From NCBI GenBank assembly GCA_023144895.1, contig JAGLEV010000051.1:1-64000 (forward strand): a stretch of DNA of 64,000 nt. The letters are read 5' to 3'. The translations under genes were made by a program, and so were the position numbers. Source of the DNA: Thiotrichaceae bacterium. Its GTDB lineage: Bacteria; Pseudomonadota; Gammaproteobacteria; Thiotrichales; Thiotrichaceae. Shown one piece after another: positions 55,737 to 63,965 of the stretch; within the stretch, counting starts at the first letter, position 1, and the number at the start of each line of letters is the position of its first letter. A model generated the notes under the pieces. The model saw only the letters and a list, made by a program, of their open reading frames with translations, did not search any database and was not told where the DNA came from.

Positions 55737-57146
55737 CTAAAACAAATGATCACTAACATCCAATTTATACTTCTTAATCCGATAACGTAACTGACGCAGT
55801 GTCATGCCCAGTACTTCGGCTGCTTTTGTACGATTCCACTGAGTCTGCTCTAAGGTCTGAGAAATAACGTTACGTTCATCTTTTGCACTATAAGAGCCTT
55901 TTTCCCAGCTAGGTATTTCTAGTGGTGCTCTTTTAGTCGGTTCAGTAATATTGGGTTCTATAGAAGTTCTAATTGCAGGGAGTTGTAAATCTTTAATGGT
56001 AATAATTCCATTATCACTCAAGGTACAAGCACGTTCTAAAATATTAATTAACTCTCGTACATTACCAGGAAAACTATAATTTAATAGTGCGTCTTTTGCT
56101 TCAGTACTGAGCTGTGGGTTATCTAGCCCCCAGCGTGAGGCAATGTCGTCTAAGAATTTATGAGCTAATAACATAATGTCATCACCACGAACACGTAGTG
56201 GTGGAACTTCTAGTTTTATGACATTTAATCGATAATAAAGGTCTTCACGAAAACGCTGATGAAGCACCTCATCTTCTAAACTTTTATGGGTTGCACTAAG
56301 GATTCTCACATTAACGGCTATTTCTTGAACCCCACCGACAGGTTTAACAGCATGTTCTTGAATGGCACGTAATAATTTTACCTGCATTTCTAAAGGCAGG
56401 TCAGCCACTTCATCAAGAAATAGTGTGCCACCATTGGCTGCTTCAAAGAGACCTTTTTTATCTGCAATAGCCCCAGAAAAACTGCCCTTAATATGACCAA
56501 AAAATTCACTTTCTACTAAATTTTCAGGGATCGCTCCACAGTTAACAGGAATAAAGGGAGCGCCTTTGTGTGGACCGCTCATATGAATGCTTTTAGCAAC
56601 AAGCTCCTTACCACTGCCAGATTCACCATTAATATAAACAGGTGCATGGCTTTTGCCGAGTTTGTTGATCGTACTCAATAGCTGAGTAATCGGTGCTGAG
56701 CTACCAAAAATTAATGGATTATTCGCTAGGTGTCTCGGCGTGCTGAGCTTAGTCGCTGGCTTAGCCTGAGAGTTTTTCTTAGAGTGTTCTAAAGCAGTAG
56801 CAATTAATTCTCGTAATTTTTTCAGGTCAACAGGCTTAGAAACAAAATCATAAGCACCTGATTTTAATGCAGAGACAGCCGTATCCATACTGCCAAATGC
56901 GGTAATAACAGCAACGGGAACATGAGGCATTTTATTATTAATATAACGAACAATATCAATCCCTGTACCATCGGGTAATTTCATATCCGTTAGGCATAAA
57001 TCGGGTTTATTTTGTTGCAGGCTAAGAATAGCTTCTTCTACATTGATAGCACTATAGGTTATTAACCCCATTCGCAATAATGTAATTTCTAATAATTCAC
57101 GAATATCAGGTTCATCATCAACAATAAGTACGCTTTGTTTGCTCAT
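55737..57146 (-). CDS. pilR: Sigma-54-dependent response regulator PilR
   Basis: 469 residues in three domains: receiver (1-120) with DDEPD at 10-14, phospho-acceptor Asp in CLTDMKLPDG (about residue 54) and Lys in FVSKPV; AAA+ sigma-54 activator (about 145-370) with Walker A GESGSGKE, LFLDEVADL, and GSFSGA in place of the usual GAFTGA loop; and a Fis-type helix-turn-helix at the end (WNRTKAAEVLGMTLRQLRYR). It would activate pilin transcription on signal from PilS. 36 bases separate the two genes. Confidence 0.93.
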   Translation of the reverse strand: MSKQSVLIVDDEPDIRELLEITLLRMGLITYSAINVEEAILSLQQNKPDLCLTDMKLPDGTGIDIVRYINNKMPHVPVAVITAFGSMDTAVSALKSGAYDFVSKPVDLKKLRELIATALEHSKKNSQAKPATKLSTPRHLANNPLIFGSSAPITQLLSTINKLGKSHAPVYINGESGSGKELVAKSIHMSGPHKGAPFIPVNCGAIPENLVESEFFGHIKGSFSGAIADKKGLFEAANGGTLFLDEVADLPLEMQVKLLRAIQEHAVKPVGGVQEIAVNVRILSATHKSLEDEVLHQRFREDLYYRLNVIKLEVPPLRVRGDDIMLLAHKFLDDIASRWGLDNPQLSTEAKDALLNYSFPGNVRELINILERACTLSDNGIITIKDLQLPAIRTSIEPNITEPTKRAPLEIPSWEKGSYSAKDERNVISQTLEQTQWNRTKAAEVLGMTLRQLRYRIKKYKLDVSDHLF

Positions 57147-57182
57147 AGTATTTTATTTCTATTATTATTATTATACTGCTAG

Positions 57183-58820
57183 TTATCGATTGGCAAAACT
57201 CAGCCTAAAGCAACTTCCCTTATTAGTTAGCTTAATGTACTCCAATTTAGAGCCATTGGCTTGACTCAGTTCACGGCACATAAACAAGCCAAGCCCTGTG
57301 CCTGTCGTACTTGTGGTATTAAAGGGTTCAAAAAGTCGACTGGTTAAATCTGGAGGCACACCATCACCATTATCAATGACATTCATCACAACATTTTTAG
57401 TGTGATTAGGAATACCTACTTGGATAAATAAACTGAGTTTACTGGAATCCTTTTTTGCATACCTTACTGCGTTGTGACATAAATTAGAGACAATTTGGTG
57501 TAAATGACCAGAATCAAAACGAATTTCTAAATCGCTGGGTTCGATGACTAAGCTTAACTGTTTTTTTGTGAGCTTAGTATGTTCGATAAAATCATCAAAA
57601 AATTCATTTAACCAGCTCTTTAAGTGAATTGCTTCTCGGGTAGGATTCTTGCGTCGTGAGAGATTTAAAATGGTATCAATAATGCCATCCATACGCTTTG
57701 AATTGGTGATGATAATTTGTGAAAGACGAGTATCTGCAGAGTTTAAGCTATCTGACTCTGTTAATAATTGTGCTGCATGGCTGATTGCACCTAATGGGTT
57801 ACGAATCTCATGCGCAATACTTGCGGTAAGTTGTCCTAGTGATGCCAGTTTAAGATCTTGTAGTTTTTCACCTTCTTCATGAGTATCGAGTAAGTAAATC
57901 AATACGGTACCATTGACACGCGCACCCATTTTTACAAACCGTGCACGCATTGCCATGACTTCTTGGTGATTAAAGTCGTAGCTGGATATTTTATGCTGAT
58001 GATTTTTAAGCCAGTAGGAATACCATTTATCCAGCTCTGGAGCAAAGCTTTTGAGCGAGCGGTTATGCCATTTTTTTGGGCTACCTAGCATTTCAAATGC
58101 CGTATTATTCATATGATCGATATGGCTATCTTGCCCCATAACGATAACGCCCATTTGTAATTGATCTAAAACGGCCTGATTAACCTGTGACATATTGACC
58201 AGATCCATGCCTTGGCGCTTAGCAAGCTTGGCAGTACGTTGTACATTGCCTGCCCAGTTACTCGTAATCCATGAGCTAATTAAGAGAAAGAAGGATAAAA
58301 CGGTCAATGTTGCCATCTGAATAGGTCGTAAAGCTTCTTGATGGGATAATACTTCTACAGTAAAGAGGGCTATCACCGTGACTGCTGCAAGCAGTAGTGA
58401 TAAGTGACCTGGTCGAAATAAATTGGGAATAATAACGGGAATAACCAATAAAATTCCTATTCCAAAGCTAACACCACCGCTGGCATAAATAATTAATAAT
58501 AAAGAAGCAATATCGGTGATGGATAATAGGTAGATTTGTTTTGCGTAGTCTGGCCATTGCAGGTAACCTGCAATATTTTCAATAATGACAATGACGGTAA
58601 ATATTGCAATAACATCACTGTATAATTTATTATTAAGAATAAGTGATTCTGGTAATAAATGCTCAGTTAACCCTACCATTAACAAAGCACCAGCAAGTAC
58701 TAAGCGATAAATATTGTAAAATTGTAACTGTGCCCATGGTGCGCTGCCCGTGCTAAAAAAAGCAACAGGTTCTACGTCATGGCTTATTCGAGATGTTCCT
58801 TGGCATGATCGAGACTGCAA
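57183..58820 (-). CDS. pilS: Sensor histidine kinase PilS
   Basis: 545 residues: six hydrophobic segments (about residues 35-210), a PAS-like region with VNQAVLDQLQMGVIVMGQDS, the HisKA dimer helix SIAHEIRNPLGAISHAAQLL with the phospho-His, then the ATPase domain with CHNAVRYAKK (N box), VIDNGDGVPP (G1) and GTGLGLFMCREL (G2). Pseudomonas PilS has the same six-helix topology. The start is uncertain: TTG at 58820 overlaps the PP0621 gene by 37 bases, and no nearby in-frame ATG or GTG exists. Confidence 0.93.
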   Translation of the reverse strand: MQSRSCQGTSRISHDVEPVAFFSTGSAPWAQLQFYNIYRLVLAGALLMVGLTEHLLPESLILNNKLYSDVIAIFTVIVIIENIAGYLQWPDYAKQIYLLSITDIASLLLIIYASGGVSFGIGILLVIPVIIPNLFRPGHLSLLLAAVTVIALFTVEVLSHQEALRPIQMATLTVLSFFLLISSWITSNWAGNVQRTAKLAKRQGMDLVNMSQVNQAVLDQLQMGVIVMGQDSHIDHMNNTAFEMLGSPKKWHNRSLKSFAPELDKWYSYWLKNHQHKISSYDFNHQEVMAMRARFVKMGARVNGTVLIYLLDTHEEGEKLQDLKLASLGQLTASIAHEIRNPLGAISHAAQLLTESDSLNSADTRLSQIIITNSKRMDGIIDTILNLSRRKNPTREAIHLKSWLNEFFDDFIEHTKLTKKQLSLVIEPSDLEIRFDSGHLHQIVSNLCHNAVRYAKKDSSKLSLFIQVGIPNHTKNVVMNVIDNGDGVPPDLTSRLFEPFNTTSTTGTGLGLFMCRELSQANGSKLEYIKLTNKGSCFRLSFANR

Positions 58821-59014
58821 AATACTTGTTCCCCCTGCCGAATCGCCTCATTCTCTGGGATGTGTAGACCACATACCCTGCATTTGAGAATTAGCTGTTT
58901 ATTATTTTGAGGTTGATTCGAACCTAATTGTTTATTATTGTCCAGCTTGTTTTTAATTGATCTTACAATAAAGAAGCTGACTGCAAGCAGAATGAAAATA
59001 AATAAGACGCGCAT
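58784..59014 (-). CDS. PP0621-family small zinc-ribbon-like membrane protein
   Basis: 76 residues with an N-terminal membrane segment (MRVLFIFILLAVSFFIVRSI) and a C-terminal metal-binding-like part CRVCGLHIPENEAIRQG followed by FCSLDHAKEHLE. This CxxC ... C ... H ... H pattern is that of the PP0621 family (TRASH/YHS-like). The gene is regularly found just before pilS-pilR, as here. Function unknown. Confidence 0.88.
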   Translation of the reverse strand: MRVLFIFILLAVSFFIVRSIKNKLDNNKQLGSNQPQNNKQLILKCRVCGLHIPENEAIRQGEQVFCSLDHAKEHLE

Positions 59015-59194
59015 AAAATGAAACCAAGATAATTAAAAGAGGTTCTTAGTATACAAGAAAGCCGCTCTTTACTCATGTAAAGGTCTCAATATTGTTCAGT
59101 TTATTAGGTGACTTGGTGATGATCTTGTATTATCCACCTGATACGATAAATATAAGATAATACTATATTCAACTAACTTAAAAGTATCAAAATA

Positions 59195-59686
59195 ATGACA
59201 CTATCTATTGCTATTCTCTCCGACACCCATGCTCATGTTGATGCGCGCATTCTTCAACTTGTTGATGAATGTGACATTGCTATTCATGCAGGTGATATTT
59301 GTGGTGACAATATATTAGCAGCGTTAAAGCCTAAAACAGGGAAGGTTTATGCGGTTGCTGGTAATAATGATGATTACCTACATCCTAATGTAGCAAAACA
59401 GCTTGATATTGAAGTGCCAGGTGGCAGGATTGCTATAGAGCATGGGCATTTGCATGGAATGAGCTCACCTTGTCATAAATCTATGCGTACATCTTATCCA
59501 GATGCTAGGGTGATCGTTTATGGGCATACCCATAAAATGCTGGTCGATAAAGAACAAATACCTTGGGTTATTAACCCTGGAGCAGCGGGAAAAACACGTA
59601 CTCGTGGCGGTCCTTCTTGTTTAATTTTACGTTGTTCTGAAACAGACTGGGATGTTACTGAGCATCGTTTCTCAGAACCTGAATAA
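59195..59686 (+). CDS. YfcE/MJ0936-family phosphodiesterase
   Basis: 163-residue calcineurin-like metallophosphoesterase. Metal-binding blocks are ILSDTHAHVDARI (residues 7-19), AIHAGDICG (about 29-37), VAGNNDDYL (about 51-59), IEHGHLHG, and VYGHTHKM (about 109-116). WVINPGAAGKTRTRGGPSC is typical of this small subfamily. The substrate is unknown; relatives hydrolyse phosphodiesters in vitro. 18 bases before the next gene, so probably an operon. Confidence 0.9.
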   Translation: MTLSIAILSDTHAHVDARILQLVDECDIAIHAGDICGDNILAALKPKTGKVYAVAGNNDDYLHPNVAKQLDIEVPGGRIAIEHGHLHGMSSPCHKSMRTSYPDARVIVYGHTHKMLVDKEQIPWVINPGAAGKTRTRGGPSCLILRCSETDWDVTEHRFSEPE

Positions 59687-59704
59687 ATAGTAGGAACCTA
59701 CAGC

Positions 59705-60028
59705 ATGGGTGATAAAGAACAAACACTACAAGGCTTTTTACTGGGTAATGTTGGCGCACCTTTTATTATTGGTCTCGCTGTTGGTTATTTCGCTAAAAAA
59801 GCGATAAAAATAGCCTTATTTTTTGGTGGCTTGGCTATTATAGGGCTCTTTGTTGCTGAGTATTACGGTTTTGCACAAGTGAGCAATGTTAATTTAACAG
59901 GCACGACTGAGGTGATTGTCAATAGCATGAAAACTTTTGGTGGTTTTCTAACCGAACGCCTCAGTCACATCTCTAGTAAAGGCTTGAGCTCTGTTGCTGG
60001 CTTTGCTGTAGGGATTAAATTTGGTTAA
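59705..60028 (+). CDS. FUN14-family membrane protein
   Basis: 107 residues with two to three hydrophobic segments. APFIIGLAVGYFAKKAIKIA (about residues 18-37) is the FUN14 signature 'GfavGyalKka.k', and the segment FFGGLAIIGLFVAEYYGFAQV follows. The C-terminus SSVAGFAVGIKFG has the final Gly-rich turn. Function in bacteria is unknown. Its stop overlaps the end of the convergent repeat-protein gene by 4 bases. Confidence 0.85.
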   Translation: MGDKEQTLQGFLLGNVGAPFIIGLAVGYFAKKAIKIALFFGGLAIIGLFVAEYYGFAQVSNVNLTGTTEVIVNSMKTFGGFLTERLSHISSKGLSSVAGFAVGIKFG

Positions 60029-60714
60029 AAGAATGGCGATCCAAAACCGCCCATTCCCATAGGACTCATTGGTGAGCCAAAGCCACCCATAGGACTCATC
60101 GGTGAACCAAAATTACCCATTGGCATTCCAGAACCACCCATAGAACTCATCGGTGATCCAAAATTACCCATTGGCATTTTAGAACCACCCATAGGATTCA
60201 TTGGTGATCCAAAATTAGCCATTGGTATCCCAGAGCCAAAGCCTGTACGAGAACCCATTGGGTTAAAGTCTTGTCCCATCATAGGAAAGCCTCCTCTACC
60301 ATATTGATTCATTGGCATAGCCATTGGATAGCCATATTGAGATGACTTCTTCTGATATTTTTTTATTGGATAGCGACGAAAAGCACTGGCAGGATATTGG
60401 CTTAATAACTCATTACCATTAATACCCGCCGATAGTGCAGAGTAGGGCACACTTGTACGACCTTGATTTGCATTGTTTTGTTGGATAGCAGAGCGAGCAT
60501 AAGCGGCATTCACTCCTTGATAGTAAGATTGCATCGTATCGCAGTCATTACTATCATCCATCATCTTTTCCATCCAATACATGGGTGTCCATTCTGGCCA
60601 ATTATTACAGCCACTACTATTCCAATTGGCGAGTGCGGTATTAGAAAATTGAGACATTCCAATAAGGAACAAGCCGCTTATTGTTAATGTTTTTTTGAAT
60701 GTATAGCGCTTCAT
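60025..60714 (-). CDS. Secreted Met/Gly/Pro-rich repeat protein, sulfur-globule-protein-like
   Basis: 229 residues from the ATG at 60714, which has GGAGG 8 bases upstream; five extra codons to 60729 have no such site. A signal peptide ends near NTALA (about residue 30). The mature N-terminus holds two cysteines and the phrase NNWPEWTPMYWMEKMMDD, a W-rich block that I associate with sulfur-globule-type proteins. From about residue 120 the protein becomes Gly, Met, Pro, Asn and Phe-rich. It ends in 17-residue repeats such as GNFGSPMSSMGGSGMPM. Sulfur-globule envelope proteins are also exported and Gly/aromatic-rich. The assignment is suggestive only; a structural or adhesive coat protein is the alternative. 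Confidence 0.6.
   Translation of the reverse strand: MKRYTFKKTLTISGLFLIGMSQFSNTALANWNSSGCNNWPEWTPMYWMEKMMDDSNDCDTMQSYYQGVNAAYARSAIQQNNANQGRTSVPYSALSAGINGNELLSQYPASAFRRYPIKKYQKKSSQYGYPMAMPMNQYGRGGFPMMGQDFNPMGSRTGFGSGIPMANFGSPMNPMGGSKMPMGNFGSPMSSMGGSGMPMGNFGSPMSPMGGFGSPMSPMGMGGFGSPFF
60056..60238 (-). repeat. 51-bp tandem repeats in the repeat-protein gene
   Basis: Three full units of 51 bases at 60086-60136, 60137-60187 and 60188-60238, each beginning CCCATAG on the plus strand, plus a shortened unit at 60056-60085. They differ at several bases, mostly synonymous or conservative. The unit encodes 17 residues (GNFGSPMSPMGGSGMPM-like). Copy number could vary among strains. Confidence 0.88.
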
Positions 60715-60877
60715 TTTTACTACCTCCAATGGTTATTTTTTCAATGTATTAGATTTTCAGCCCCTACTTCTAAATATCTAAATATTGATATAAGTCATAA
60801 TAATTAATATAGCAGTTAATGTCGCAAACATATATTGCTTTCTTGCACTGCTGACTATCTCAGCGTATCGTTTAGAA

Positions 60878-62392
60878 ATGAATACAGTATTGATAGAAAA
60901 GATATTAACAGCACGTGTTTATGATGTTGCGGTTGAGACCACACTAGAACCTGCAAAGGCTATATCTCGACGTTTAAACAATAAAATTTTCTTTAAGCGA
61001 GAGGATCTTCAGCGTGTTTTTTCTTTTAAATTACGTGGTGCATTTAATTGTATGTATCAACTCAGTGATAAAGAAAAACAACGAGGTGTGATTGCAGCTT
61101 CTGCGGGAAATCATGCCCAAGGTGTTGCACTTGCAGGGTCACGACTTAACATCAAAACAATTATTGTGATGCCCCAAACGACTCCTGATATTAAAGTGGA
61201 AGCAGTGAAAGCCCTTGGTGGTCGTGCAATTCTCTATGGTTCTTCCTATGATGAAGCCTATGAGTATGCTTGTGAACTCGTTAAATCAGAGGGTTACACC
61301 TTTGTTCATCCCTTTGATGATATTAATGTTATTGCAGGGCAGGGCACTATTGGTATGGAATTATTACGCCAACATCCTGACCCTATTGATGCCATTTTTA
61401 TTCCTGTGGGTGGTGGTGGTCTTATTGCAGGAGTGGCGAGTTATATAAAGTATCTCAGCCCTTCAACATATATTGTTGGTGTTGAACATGAAGAAGCTCC
61501 GAGTATGACAGAGGCATTCAAACAGGGTAAGCGTGTTTCACTAGAACAAGTGGGCACTTTTGCTGATGGTGCAGCGGTAAAACTTGTGGGCGCTAGTCCT
61601 TTTAAAATTGCTCGTGATGTTGTGGATGAAATGATTCTTGTTTCAACGGATGAAACTTGTGCGGCGATTAAAGATGTTTTTGAAGATACACGAACATTGT
61701 TAGAGCCAGCAGGTGCATTGGCAACCGCAGGAATGAAGAAATATATTGCCAAGAATAAAATCACTGAACAAACACTTATATCTATTACTAGTGGTGCAAA
61801 TATTAATTTTGATCGTTTACGTCATGTGACTGAGAGAGCAGAATTAGGTGAACAACGTGAAGCCTTATTGGCTGTGACTATCCCAGAACAAGCGGGTAGC
61901 TTTAAGCGTTTTTGTGAAGCATTAGGCAATCGAGCGATTACAGAGTTTAATTATCGTTATGCTGATGATAAAAATGCACAAGTCTTTGCGGGTGTTAAGT
62001 TATCAGGTGGTAATGTTGAGAAGGAAAATTTATTAGAGTCCCTAAAAGAAGCAAACTATGCTGCACTTGATCTTAGTGATAATGAATTATCAAAGGTTCA
62101 TCTGCGTTATATGGTGGGTGGGCATGGTCACGGTGCAGTGAATGAGGTGTTATACCGCTTTATTTTTCCTGAACGTCCCGGTGCTTTATTACACTTTTTG
62201 GATAGCTTGGGTGATCATTGGAATATTAGCCTATTCCATTATCGGAATCATGGCTCTGATTTTGGGCGTGTCTTGGTAGGAATACAGGTGGAAGAGTCAG
62301 AACAAGCCGAATTTCGTCAGTTGCTGGATAATTTGGAATATGATTGGAAGGAAGAATCGAATAATCCCGCTTATCAATTATTCTTACAATAA
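60878..62392 (+). CDS. ilvA: Biosynthetic threonine ammonia-lyase
   Basis: 504 residues. PLP enzyme that turns threonine into 2-oxobutanoate, first step of isoleucine synthesis. IFFKREDLQRVFSFKLRGAF (about residues 37-56) contains the PLP lysine (Lys51). ASAGNHAQGVAL, IPVGGGGLIAGVA (about 174-186, phosphate loop) and ITSGANINFDRL follow. The C-terminal 180 residues form two ACT-like domains (AVTIPEQAGSFKRFCEAL; RFIFPERPGALLHFLDSL) for allosteric control by isoleucine, so this is the biosynthetic, not the catabolic, type. The ATG at 60878 is the usual start. Confidence 0.97.
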   Translation: MNTVLIEKILTARVYDVAVETTLEPAKAISRRLNNKIFFKREDLQRVFSFKLRGAFNCMYQLSDKEKQRGVIAASAGNHAQGVALAGSRLNIKTIIVMPQTTPDIKVEAVKALGGRAILYGSSYDEAYEYACELVKSEGYTFVHPFDDINVIAGQGTIGMELLRQHPDPIDAIFIPVGGGGLIAGVASYIKYLSPSTYIVGVEHEEAPSMTEAFKQGKRVSLEQVGTFADGAAVKLVGASPFKIARDVVDEMILVSTDETCAAIKDVFEDTRTLLEPAGALATAGMKKYIAKNKITEQTLISITSGANINFDRLRHVTERAELGEQREALLAVTIPEQAGSFKRFCEALGNRAITEFNYRYADDKNAQVFAGVKLSGGNVEKENLLESLKEANYAALDLSDNELSKVHLRYMVGGHGHGAVNEVLYRFIFPERPGALLHFLDSLGDHWNISLFHYRNHGSDFGRVLVGIQVEESEQAEFRQLLDNLEYDWKEESNNPAYQLFLQ

Positions 62393-62409
62393 AAATATCA
62401 GTAACCTTG

Positions 62410-62466
62410 CCTTAAATCACTCCCAAAATTGCTTTATTGAGGAGCATAGAATGGAGTGATCTAAGG
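62410..62466. repeat. Inverted repeat between convergent ilvA and SPOR genes
   Basis: CCTTAAATCACTCC at 62410-62423 pairs with GGAGTGATCTAAGG at 62453-62466, 14 bases with one mismatch, separated by 29 bases. It can fold as a long hairpin on either strand and probably marks the transcript ends of the two genes. No T run. Confidence 0.6.
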
Positions 62467-62515
62467 GTTGAAATACAAGCTTTTGCTCTATTATAAAGCC
62501 CGTCTAAGTGTCTTG

Positions 62516-62974
62516 TTAAGAGCCATAGATAGTTTTTACTACTGCGCTACGAACATGAAGGTTAGTTCCATAATGTTGGCGCATTTGTTGTAACACGGTA
62601 TAGGCATCACTCTCTGATGCATAAGGTCCCACTTGTACACGATGCAATGTCTGTCCATTAACATTTAATGGACTAACATACGTTTGATAACCCTTAGCAT
62701 TAAACGTTTGCTTAATTGTGTTGGCTTTAGACGCATTTTTACTAGCAATAAGCTGTACTACATACTTAGGTGATGGAGCGGGTGTCGTCTTTTGGGGTGG
62801 AGTTACCTTAATGGGTGGAACTGGCTTAGCGGGTGTTGTTACAACGGTTGTTGCCTTAGTTGGTGTTGGTACTGGTGTTGTTGTTACTGTCTCGCCCGTT
62901 GTTGAACATGCTGTTAAACCTAGCATTGAAACAAGAAGAATAAGCGCTGGTCCTTTGACCATAAAGTTTTTCAT
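62516..62974 (-). CDS. SPOR-domain lipoprotein
   Basis: 152 residues. A lipoprotein signal peptide ends in LGLTAC (Cys23), then a Thr/Pro/Val-rich spacer of about 45 residues (low complexity, TTPVPTPTKATTVV-like), then a SPOR domain from about 69 to the end (YVVQLIASKNASKANTIKQT ... HRVQVGPYASESDAYTVLQQ). SPOR domains bind denuded glycan strands at division sites. AAGGAAAA precedes the ATG at 62974. It ends convergent to ilvA. Confidence 0.92.
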   Translation of the reverse strand: MKNFMVKGPALILLVSMLGLTACSTTGETVTTTPVPTPTKATTVVTTPAKPVPPIKVTPPQKTTPAPSPKYVVQLIASKNASKANTIKQTFNAKGYQTYVSPLNVNGQTLHRVQVGPYASESDAYTVLQQMRQHYGTNLHVRSAVVKTIYGS

Positions 62975-63121
62975 AGTTTTTCCTTTAGAATAATATTTTT
63001 ATTGTGTTCCCAATACGTCTTTTTTTAGACAAACCCATGTAGCTATGTAGGAATACACATTGAATTAAAAGTACAAATGAAGTTTGATTTAGGTATAGAT
63101 AATAAGCCCCATTAACCTAAT

Positions 63122-63162
63122 CTCGTTACGACGAGTTTTTAACAGCATTTCGTCATGCTGTT
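63122..63162 (+). terminator. Two tandem hairpins, the first with a T run
   Basis: CTCGT / ACGAG (63122-63126 and 63131-63135) with loop TACG is followed by five T, a minimal terminator shape. Directly after it AACAGCAT / ATGCTGTT (63141-63148 and 63155-63162) form an 8-bp stem. No gene on the plus strand leads into them, so they may end a non-coding RNA or be part of the neighbouring inverted-repeat element. Confidence 0.45.
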
Positions 63163-63168
63163 CTGTTA

Positions 63169-63354
63169 CTTATAGACCACAGTAATAGAGATAGTTCGAT
63201 AAAATTGTATAAAAAACATTAGCTATTAATTATTGTATATTAATATTAGCTACTTACAATCCACTCATAATGAACAATCTTGATGCAATTTAGCATTTTT
63301 TCTAGCAAAACTAAAGTGATTTACCGACTAAAATTAATATTTGTGGTCTATAAG
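63169..63354. repeat. MITE-like block bounded by 13-bp perfect inverted repeats
   Basis: CTTATAGACCACA at 63169-63181 and its exact complement TGTGGTCTATAAG at 63342-63354 bound 160 AT-rich bases without a reading frame. The layout is that of a short non-autonomous element, but I see no convincing target-site duplication and no second copy in the window. Confidence 0.45.
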
Positions 63355-63650
63355 TTGCGGATTATAATTTTTCTAAAGCTTGCTGAATATTAAAAATCGT
63401 CTTATCAAACATCTAAACAACGGAGTCATCACAATCGCTGACATAGAATAATTTACATAAAAAATAGCCACCCTTCATACCACCTAAAAATACCTTTAAT
63501 GACCTTGATCAGCAAATAATTATTGCTCATGCTAGGTACGGTATAAATTAATAGCATTTGTCCATAATATTCATTTCACCAACACGCAATACCTAAGTAG
63601 TTACAAGGTCTTGCACACGAAATACTTAATTAACTAATGGATATTTTATT

Positions 63651-63932
63651 ATGAACATGTTTTCAAAAATGGCACTTGCTTCTTTAGTTCTAGCAGTTTC
63701 TTCTTCTGCAATGGCGGCTAATGATTTTGATATCTCGGCTGATGCAAATATTACGACTCAAATACAAACAGGTTTGTTAAATGAGCAAGACATGAACTTA
63801 GCGGTTATTGCTGCTGATGTTGATGCAGATGTAATGATCAGAGCAAACGGTAATAGCTTACTTCAAACTCAAACAGGTTTACTTAACAAACAAAAAGTAA
63901 GCGTTGCTACCGTTGGTTGTGACTGTGAGTAA
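63651..63932 (+). CDS. Small secreted curlin-like repeat protein
   Basis: 93 residues with a signal peptide (MNMFSKMALASLVLAVSSSA, cleaved near MAAND). The mature 70 residues hold two imperfect repeats of period 35, each with the phrase QTGLLN (residues 39-44 and 74-79), preceded by TTQI or LLQT and followed by alternating polar and hydrophobic residues. Curlin-type amyloid repeats share the core Q-x-G-x-x-N, so this may be a small amyloid-forming subunit. The protein ends in VGCDCE, a Cys-Asp-Cys tail not found in curlins. It is the last gene in the window, with a hairpin after it; partner genes may follow outside. Confidence 0.6.
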   Translation: MNMFSKMALASLVLAVSSSAMAANDFDISADANITTQIQTGLLNEQDMNLAVIAADVDADVMIRANGNSLLQTQTGLLNKQKVSVATVGCDCE

Positions 63933-63946
63933 TGACTCCGATTATT

Positions 63947-63965
63947 CCTAAACTTAATGTTTAGG
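63947..63965. terminator. Hairpin after the curlin-like gene
   Basis: CCTAAAC / GTTTAGG stem of 7 bp with loop TTAAT, 14 bases after the stop. No immediate T run, so it may attenuate rather than stop transcription into the next gene beyond the window. Confidence 0.5.

Larger units (their letters stand above)
62975..63650. other. 676-base intergenic region with hairpins and an inverted-repeat element
   Basis: No gene seen on either strand. It contains tandem hairpins at 63122-63162 and an inverted-repeat-bounded block at 63169-63354 (listed separately). The rest is AT-rich and should carry the promoter of the curlin-like gene; boxes are not clear. Confidence 0.5.

Noticed and set aside
61441-61764. 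107-codon minus-strand frame inside ilvA
   Set aside because: Antisense shadow of a well-conserved region, no ribosome-binding site.
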